NCBI GenBank assembly: GCA_023390875.1
Contig: JAEWCA010000481.1
Location: forward strand, 1 to 7,475
DNA: 7,475 nucleotides
Direction: 5' to 3'
DNA from: Actinomycetes bacterium
Lineage (GTDB): Bacteria > Actinomycetota > Actinomycetes > Actinomycetales > Cellulomonadaceae
Under the pieces are notes generated by a model. It was not told the origin of the DNA, ran no database searches, and saw nothing but the letters and a program-made list of their open reading frames with translations. A program made the position numbers and the translations under genes. Of this stretch, positions 1-7,475 are shown one piece after another (the stretch's first letter is position 1; the number at the start of each line of letters is the position of its first letter).

Positions 1-3424
<3,424 letters not shown>

Positions 3425-3428
<4 letters not shown>

Positions 3429-4630
3429 GTCGTGTACTCGCTGTTCTCCGTGACGTAGGCGTGCGTGAGGTCGTTGGTCCAGACGGTGACGACCTCGCCG
3501 CCCGCCTTGAGGTCGACGAGCACCTGGACGAGCCGCTCGGAGGAGAGGTCGACCTCGGAGCGCGGCGTGTGCGCGGCGCCGTCCTTGCAGACCAGGACGC
3601 CGTTGATCGACACGTCAAGCGTCGCCGGGTCGAACGCCGCGACGTCCTCGGGGACGGTGCCGACCTGCGCCAGGACGCGGCCCCAGTTCGGGTCGTTGCC
3701 GTAGACGGCGGCCTTGAAGAGGTTCGAGCGGGTGATCGCCCGGGCGACCGCGAGGGCGGCGTCCTCGGTCTCGGCGCCCATCACGGTGACCGCGATGTCG
3801 TGCGTCGCGCCCTCCGCGTCGGCGATGAGCTGCCGGGCGAGGTCGCCGCAGACGGCCGTGAGGCCCGCCACGAAACCCTCCGGGTCCGGCTTCGCGCCGC
3901 TCGCGCCGCTCACCATGAGCACCACCGTGTCGGAGGTCGACATGCAGCCGTCGGAGTCGATGCGGTCGAACGTCTGGCGGGTCGCGGTGCGCAGCGCGCG
4001 CTCGGCCGTCTCCGCGTCGATGTCGGCGTCCGTCGTGAGGACGCACAGCATGGTCGCGAGCGCCGGGGCGAGCATGCCCGCGCCCTTGGCCATGCCGCCG
4101 ACCGTCCACGTGCCGAAGTCGCCGTCGATCGTCACGTGCGCCGTCTTGGGCACCGTGTCCGTCGTCATGATCGCGACGGCCGCGGCCGGGCCGCCGTCGT
4201 CGCTCAGGGCGGCGGACGCGAGGTCGACGCCGTCGAGCAGCAGCTGACGCGGGAGGCGCTCGCCGATGATGCCGGTGGACGCCACGACGACGTCGCCCGC
4301 CGAGACGCCGAGCGCGTGGCCGACCCGCTCGGCCGTGGCGTGCGAGTCCTGGAAGCCCTCCGGGCCGGCGAACACGTTCGCGCCGCCGGAGTTGAGCACG
4401 ACGGCCTTGACGACGTGGTCCTGCACGACCTGGCGGGACCAGATCACCGGGGCGCCGACCACACGGTTCGTGGTGAACACAGCCGTGCCGACCTCGAGCG
4501 GACCCTCGTTCACGACCAGCGCGAGGTCGGGGCGACCCGACGGCTTGAGGCCGGCGGTCACGCCCGCCGCGAGGAAGCCACGCGGTGCGGTGACACCGGG
4601 CGACGGGAGCTCTTCGGTCTGGTCGATCAC
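3425..4630 (-). CDS. argJ: Bifunctional-type glutamate/ornithine N-acetyltransferase ArgJ
   Basis: Transfers the acetyl group from N-acetylornithine to glutamate, giving ornithine and N-acetylglutamate and so running the cyclic arginine pathway. Some ArgJ enzymes also use acetyl-CoA, which cannot be told from sequence. The 401-residue precursor has the oxyanion-hole motif STGIIGE (residues 118-124) and the self-cleavage region [14 protein letters not shown] (182-195). By family precedent, cleavage falls between A192 and T193, and T193 becomes the N-terminal nucleophile of the beta chain. The C-terminus [16 protein letters not shown] is also typical. I chose the GTG at 4630 because a perfect GAGGAG lies 5 bases upstream and homology begins soon after ([15 protein letters not shown]). 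An upstream in-frame GTG at 4729 would add 33 residues unlike the family. The gene follows an 85-base gap after argC, the only real gap in the operon, and its stop overlaps the argB start. No argA-like gene is visible in the window. Confidence 0.97.
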
Positions 4631-4635
4631 GGCGT

Positions 4636-4641
4636 CTCCTC
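4636..4641 (-). promoter_or_regulatory. Ribosome binding site of argJ
   Basis: GAGGAG is read on the minus strand 5 bases before the GTG at 4630. It is the strongest Shine-Dalgarno sequence in the operon and fixes the argJ start at 4630 instead of 4729. Because argJ does not overlap argC, it needs its own initiation signal. Confidence 0.8.
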
Positions 4642-4715
4642 GGTCGTGGTGGACGGACGGGCACCAGCATGGTGGGCGTGCACCGGGCGGGCGCGCCAGG
4701 GCGCGGCGAGCGGGC

Positions 4716-5780
4716 TCACGGTGCGACACCGTCGAGCGGGAGACCGAGCGTCTCGGGCAGGCCGAGCGCGACGTTGAGGGACTGCAGTGCGCCGCCCGCC
4801 GTGCCCTTGACGAGGTTGTCGATCGCCGTGACGGTGACGACGCGCCCCGCGCGGGCGTCGACCGCGACCTGCACGAGCGCAGTGTTCGCGCCGAGCGTCG
4901 ACGCCGTGGTGGGCCACTGGCCCTCGGGCAGCAGGTGGACGAACGGCTCGTCCGCGTACGTGTGCTCCCACGCGGCCCGCACGGCGGCCGGGTCGGTGCC
5001 CTCGACGAGCCGGGCCGTCGCCGTCGCGAGGATGCCGCGGGCCATCGGGACCAGCGTCGGCGTGAACGACAGCGTCACGTCCGCCGCGCCCGCGGAGCGC
5101 AGGTTCTGGGCGATCTCGGGGATGTGCCGGTGGCTGCCGCCGACCGCGTACGGCTGGGCGGCACCGAGGCCCTCGGCGGCGAGCAGGTGCGTCTTCAGGG
5201 AACGTCCGGCACCGGAGTAGCCGTTCGCGAGGACGGCCACGACGTCGACCGGGTCGATCAGCCCCGCGGCCACGCCGGGCTGCAGGCCGAGCGTCACGGC
5301 CGTCACGTTGCAGCCCGGGACGGCGATCCGCGTGGCGCCCGCGAGGTGCGCGCGCTGGCCGGCCGCGACGGTCTCCCCCGCGGTCAGCAGCTCGGGCAGG
5401 CCATAGGGCCACGTCCCGGCGTGCGCGGTGCCGTAGAACTCCTCCCACGCCAGCGGGTCGACGAGCCGGTGGTCCGCACCGAGGTCGACGACGACCGCCC
5501 GGTCGCCCCGGGCGGCGAGCTCGGCCGCGACCGCGCCGCTCGCGCCGTGCGGCAGCGCGAGGACCACCACGTCGTGCCCGGCGAGCACGTCGACGTCCGT
5601 CCTGTCGAGGACCCGGTCCGCGAGCGAGCGCAGGTGCGGGGCGTGCTCACCGAGCCGCGTGCCCGCGTTGGAGTGGGCGGTGAGGGCGCCGATGCGCGCC
5701 TCGGGGTGGGCGAGCAGGAGCCGGATCAACTCTCCGCCGGCGTAGCCGGACGCGCCTGCGATCGCGACCGTGAACGTCAT
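4716..5780 (-). CDS. argC: N-acetyl-gamma-glutamyl-phosphate reductase ArgC
   Basis: Reduces N-acetylglutamyl 5-phosphate to the 5-semialdehyde with NADPH. From the ATG at 5780 the protein has 354 residues, normal for the family. It begins with the Rossmann motif GASGYAGGE (residues 9-17), carries the catalytic cysteine C157 in [13 protein letters not shown] (189-193), the catalytic-histidine segment [12 protein letters not shown] (214-225), and ends with the conserved [16 protein letters not shown] region. The residue after the catalytic cysteine is Asn, where the family signature normally has Phe or Tyr. Three in-frame ATG codons (5792, 5786, 5780) sit within 13 bases. None has a Shine-Dalgarno sequence. 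I chose 5780 because homology begins at [12 protein letters not shown], but 5792 would add only four residues. An open frame continues to 5882 into the divergent gene and is not used. It is the first gene of the operon, just downstream of the ARG-box-like operator. Confidence 0.96.
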   Translation of the reverse strand: MTFTVAIAGASGYAGGELIRLLLAHPEARIGALTAHSNAGTRLGEHAPHLRSLADRVLDRTDVDVLAGHDVVVLALPHGASGAVAAELAARGDRAVVVDLGADHRLVDPLAWEEFYGTAHAGTWPYGLPELLTAGETVAAGQRAHLAGATRIAVPGCNVTAVTLGLQPGVAAGLIDPVDVVAVLANGYSGAGRSLKTHLLAAEGLGAAQPYAVGGSHRHIPEIAQNLRSAGAADVTLSFTPTLVPMARGILATATARLVEGTDPAAVRAAWEHTYADEPFVHLLPEGQWPTTASTLGANTALVQVAVDARAGRVVTVTAIDNLVKGTAGGALQSLNVALGLPETLGLPLDGVAP

Positions 5781-5781
5781 G

Positions 5782-5795
5782 TGCATGACCATACA
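5782..5795. promoter_or_regulatory. ARG-box-like operator, proximal copy
   Basis: TGCAT-GACC-ATACA on the plus strand is an imperfect inverted repeat (TGCAT against TGTAT on the other strand). It matches the general ARG box form TGnATnnnnATnCA used by ArgR repressors, with one departure in each half from the enteric core TGAAT/ATTCA. It covers two of the three candidate argC start codons and lies just upstream of the third. ArgR bound here would block transcription or early elongation of argC. Binding is inferred and the match is by eye. Confidence 0.65.
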
Positions 5796-5801
5796 CGGTG
5801 A

Positions 5802-5815
5802 TGCAGAAAGATACG
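5802..5815. promoter_or_regulatory. ARG-box-like operator, distal copy
   Basis: TGCAG-AAAG-ATACG is a weaker second copy of the motif at 5782-5795. It begins exactly 20 bases later, about two helical turns and close to the spacing of paired ARG boxes in known arginine operators. It contains the likely argC -10 element (5808-5813). Tandem boxes let one ArgR hexamer grip both sites. The second copy is less symmetrical, so I am less sure of it on its own than of the pair. Confidence 0.5.
5808..5813 (-). promoter_or_regulatory. Possible -10 element of the arg operon promoter
   Basis: TATCTT on the minus strand fits a sigma-70-type -10 hexamer (TAnnnT). It stands out as an AT-rich island in DNA that is otherwise very GC-rich. 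A start point about 7 bases downstream, near 5801, would leave a leader of only about 8-20 bases before the argC ATG cluster. A -35 about 17 bases upstream would fall at CCGTCA, a weak match. The hexamer sits inside the distal ARG-box-like copy, as expected for a repressible promoter. Confidence 0.4.
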
Positions 5816-5817
5816 AC

Positions 5818-5821
5818 GAGG
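5818..5821 (+). promoter_or_regulatory. Ribosome binding site of the quinone oxidoreductase gene
   Basis: GAGG lies 8 bases before the ATG at 5830. It supports this start over the in-frame ATG at 5770, which would add 20 residues and run back through the argC start and operator. No convincing plus-strand -10/-35 pair was found in the short space upstream. Confidence 0.55.
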
Positions 5822-5829
5822 TTTCCGGG

Positions 5830-6846
5830 ATGACGGCGGGCGTGCCGGTCGTTGCGTCCGACGTGCGCGCCATCATCGCCACCGCCGCGGGCGGTCCCGA
5901 GGTCCTTCAGCTCACCGACGTCCCCGAGCCCCGACCCGAGCCGGGTGAGGTGCTCGTCCGCGTCGCGGCCGCCGGCGTCAACTTCATCGACACGTACCGG
6001 CGCTCGGGGACCTACCCGATGGCGTTCCCGCACGTCGTGGGTTCGGAGGGCGCCGGAGAGGTCGTCGAGGTCGGGGCCGACGTCACCACGATCGCGGTCG
6101 GCGACCGCGTCGCCTGGTCCGCCGCCCCCGGGTCCTACGCCGAGCTCGTGCGGGTGCGCGAGGACGACGCTCTCGTCGTGCCGCCCGGCGTCCCCGACGA
6201 CGTGGCGGGCGCGATCCCGCTGCAGGGGCTCACCGCGCACTACCTCGTGACGTCGACGTTCGCTGTCACCGCCGGGCAGGACCTGCTCGTGCACGCCGCG
6301 GCCGGGGGCGTCGGGCTCCTGCTGACCCAGCTCGCGGCGCAGCGGGGCGCGCGCGTGATCGCGACCGTCGGGAGCGCCGAGAAGGAGCAGCTCGCGCGCG
6401 CCGCGGGCGCCGCCGACGTCATCCGGTACCGCGAGCTCGACGACCTGACCGCAGAACTGCCCGCGGCCGTGCGCGCCCTGACCGGCGGGCGCGGCGTCGA
6501 CGCCGTGTACGACTCCGTGGGCAAGGACACGTTCGACGCGTCGCTCGCCTCGGTCGCCCGTCGCGGCATGCTGGTGCTCTTCGGAGCCTCCTCCGGCCCC
6601 GTGCCCCCGTTCGACCCCCAGCGGCTCAACGCCGCCGGGTCCGTGTTCCTCACCCGACCCACGCTCGGCGACTACACCGCCTCGCGCGACGAGCTGACCT
6701 GGCGCGCGACCGAGCTGTTCGACGCCGTGCGCGCCGGGACGCTCGACGTGCGGGTCGGAGCGACGTACCCCCTGGCCGACGCGGCCGACGCCCACCGCGC
6801 CCTCGAAGGGCGTGCCACCACCGGAAAGGTCCTGCTCCTCCCGTGA
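5830..6846 (+). CDS. NAD(P)H:quinone oxidoreductase, zinc-free MDR family (Qor-like)
   Basis: A medium-chain dehydrogenase/reductase of the quinone oxidoreductase type, which reduces quinones and related electrophiles with NADPH in the cytoplasm. The 338 residues read close to E. coli QorA throughout. They include [17 protein letters not shown] (residues 47-63), the place where zinc alcohol dehydrogenases have GHE (here GSEGAG, 71-76, no zinc ligand), the nucleotide-binding [11 protein letters not shown] (155-165), TVGSAEK (179-185, K185 likely near the 2'-phosphate of NADPH), VIRYRE with a matching tyrosine (Y200), YDSVGKDT (227-234) and the C-terminal [11 protein letters not shown]. It is divergent from argC with only about 37-49 bases between the starts, so its promoter must overlap the arg control region. 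Its stop overlaps the next gene's GTG start (GTGA). The exact substrate is not determined by sequence. I leave the symbol empty because several paralogues share the name qor. Confidence 0.93.
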   Translation: MTAGVPVVASDVRAIIATAAGGPEVLQLTDVPEPRPEPGEVLVRVAAAGVNFIDTYRRSGTYPMAFPHVVGSEGAGEVVEVGADVTTIAVGDRVAWSAAPGSYAELVRVREDDALVVPPGVPDDVAGAIPLQGLTAHYLVTSTFAVTAGQDLLVHAAAGGVGLLLTQLAAQRGARVIATVGSAEKEQLARAAGAADVIRYRELDDLTAELPAAVRALTGGRGVDAVYDSVGKDTFDASLASVARRGMLVLFGASSGPVPPFDPQRLNAAGSVFLTRPTLGDYTASRDELTWRATELFDAVRAGTLDVRVGATYPLADAADAHRALEGRATTGKVLLLP

Positions 6847-7475
6847 CGTCTGCGCCTCCCCTCACCGCCGCCCCGACCTCGACGCGCACGCTGCAGGTCG
6901 AGGTCTGGTCCGACATCGCCTGCCCCTGGTGCTACATCGGCAAGCGCCGGTTCGCCGCCGCGCTCGACGCGTTCCCTTTCCGCGACCACGTCGCGGTGAC
7001 GTGGCGCTCCTACGAGCTGTCCCCCGGCACCCCCGCCGGGCCGGGCCGGCCCGAGATCGACGCGCTCGTCGAGCACAAGGGGCTGCCGCGCGAGCAGGTG
7101 CGGCAGATGTTCGCGCACGTCGCGCAGGTCGCCGCCGGTGAGGGGCTCGTCTTCGACTTCGACCGCGCGCTGGCCACCAACACGTTCGACGGCCACCGGC
7201 TGCTGCACGTCGCGCGCGAGGTCGGTGGCGCCGCCCTCGTCGAGTCGCTCATCGAGAAGGTGTTCGCCGCGCACTTCTCCCAGGGCGCCGACCTCGGTGA
7301 CCACGAGACGCTCGTGCGGCTGGCCCGCGAGGCCGGCTTCGCGGACGCAGGGCTCGACGACGACGGCGTGCGCGAGGTGCTCGCGGGTGACCGCGCCGCG
7401 GCCGACGTGCGGCGCGACGAGGCCGAGGCCCGCGCGCTCGGCGTCACCGGCGTCCCGTTCTTCGTCGTCGACCGT
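6843..7475 (+). CDS. DsbA-family FrnE-like thiol oxidoreductase (C-terminus cut by window edge)
   Basis: A thioredoxin-fold protein with the helical insertion of the DsbA/FrnE group (often annotated DsbA oxidoreductase or 2-hydroxychromene-2-carboxylate isomerase/DsbA family). The 211 codons seen stay open to the window end. The redox motif CPWC is at residues 27-30 within DIACPWCYIGKRRF. The middle shows TNTFDGHRLLH (around 117-127). The cis-proline loop TGVPFFVV (residues 202-209) shows that the fold is nearly complete, with perhaps 20-40 residues missing. There is no signal peptide; the N-terminal 16 residues are Pro/Thr/Ala-rich and the protein is probably cytoplasmic. The GTG start overlaps the quinone reductase stop (GTGA), with GGAAAGG 13 bases upstream as a rather distant ribosome site. 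No other ATG or GTG precedes the CPWC motif. A role in disulfide exchange is inferred from family; the substrate is unknown. Confidence 0.9.
   Translation, partial: MTSAPPLTAAPTSTRTLQVEVWSDIACPWCYIGKRRFAAALDAFPFRDHVAVTWRSYELSPGTPAGPGRPEIDALVEHKGLPREQVRQMFAHVAQVAAGEGLVFDFDRALATNTFDGHRLLHVAREVGGAALVESLIEKVFAAHFSQGADLGDHETLVRLAREAGFADAGLDDDGVREVLAGDRAAADVRRDEAEARALGVTGVPFFVVDR

Noticed and set aside
4662..4674. Small hairpin CACCA-gca-TGGTG as a terminator between argC and argJ
   Set aside because: The 5-base stem is short and no T-run follows on the minus strand. Short inverted repeats are frequent by chance in such GC-rich DNA.
4631..4729. N-terminal extension of ArgJ by 33 residues to a GTG at 4729
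   Set aside because: The extra residues do not resemble ArgJ and would overlap the argC end, while GAGGAG sits ideally before the GTG at 4630.
3461..4777. Plus-strand open frame of 438 codons opposite argJ
   Set aside because: It mirrors argJ codons in the complementary phase and is explained by high GC at third positions of argJ.
5781..5882. N-terminal extension of ArgC by 34 residues into the divergent gene
   Set aside because: It would overlap the start of the quinone reductase gene and place the whole operator inside coding sequence. The Rossmann motif follows naturally from the ATG at 5780.
5647..6795. Minus-strand open frame of 382 codons opposite the quinone reductase gene
   Set aside because: It is Gly/Arg/Val/His-rich with no domain. 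The plus strand encodes a full Qor-like protein over the same bases.

Overview
This window reads as a chromosomal segment from a very GC-rich actinobacterium. The extreme G/C at third codon positions, frequent GTG starts, the argC-J-B-D-F-R gene order and the actinobacterial style of the proteins all point this way. A Cellulomonas-like member of the Micrococcales is my best guess, but it is an inference from memory and not a search result. There are eight genes, the two outermost cut by the window ends, and almost no non-coding DNA.

Minus strand, 5792 down to 1: an arginine biosynthesis operon transcribed right to left, argC - argJ - argB - argD - argF - argR, with argR running off the left edge. 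ArgJ makes N-acetylglutamate (and recycles the acetyl group from N-acetylornithine), ArgB phosphorylates it, ArgC reduces the acyl phosphate to the semialdehyde, ArgD transaminates it to N-acetylornithine, ArgJ releases ornithine, and ArgF carbamoylates ornithine to citrulline. ArgR is the arginine-sensing repressor. argG and argH, which would complete the pathway, are not in the window but could lie beyond the left edge. From argJ onward every gene junction is a 4-base stop/start overlap (GTGA or ATGA). The only gap is 85 bases between argC and argJ.

Plus strand, 5830 to 7475: a zinc-free NAD(P)H:quinone oxidoreductase of the MDR superfamily, followed by a 4-base-overlapping DsbA/FrnE-type thioredoxin-fold protein cut by the right edge. 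This pair is divergent from the arg operon.

The only intergenic control region lies between argC and the quinone reductase gene. It holds two imperfect copies of an ARG-box-like palindrome, 20 bases apart. They overlap a plausible argC -10 element and the cluster of argC start codons, which suggests that the operon is repressed by the argR product it encodes and that the divergent redox genes may feel the same repressor.

I found no previously undescribed system here. The most notable details are the tandem operator shared by two divergent units, a non-canonical TLRT carbamoyl-phosphate loop in ArgF, and an Asn replacing the usual aromatic residue beside the ArgC catalytic cysteine. No tRNA, rRNA, mobile element, CRISPR array or long repeat was seen.
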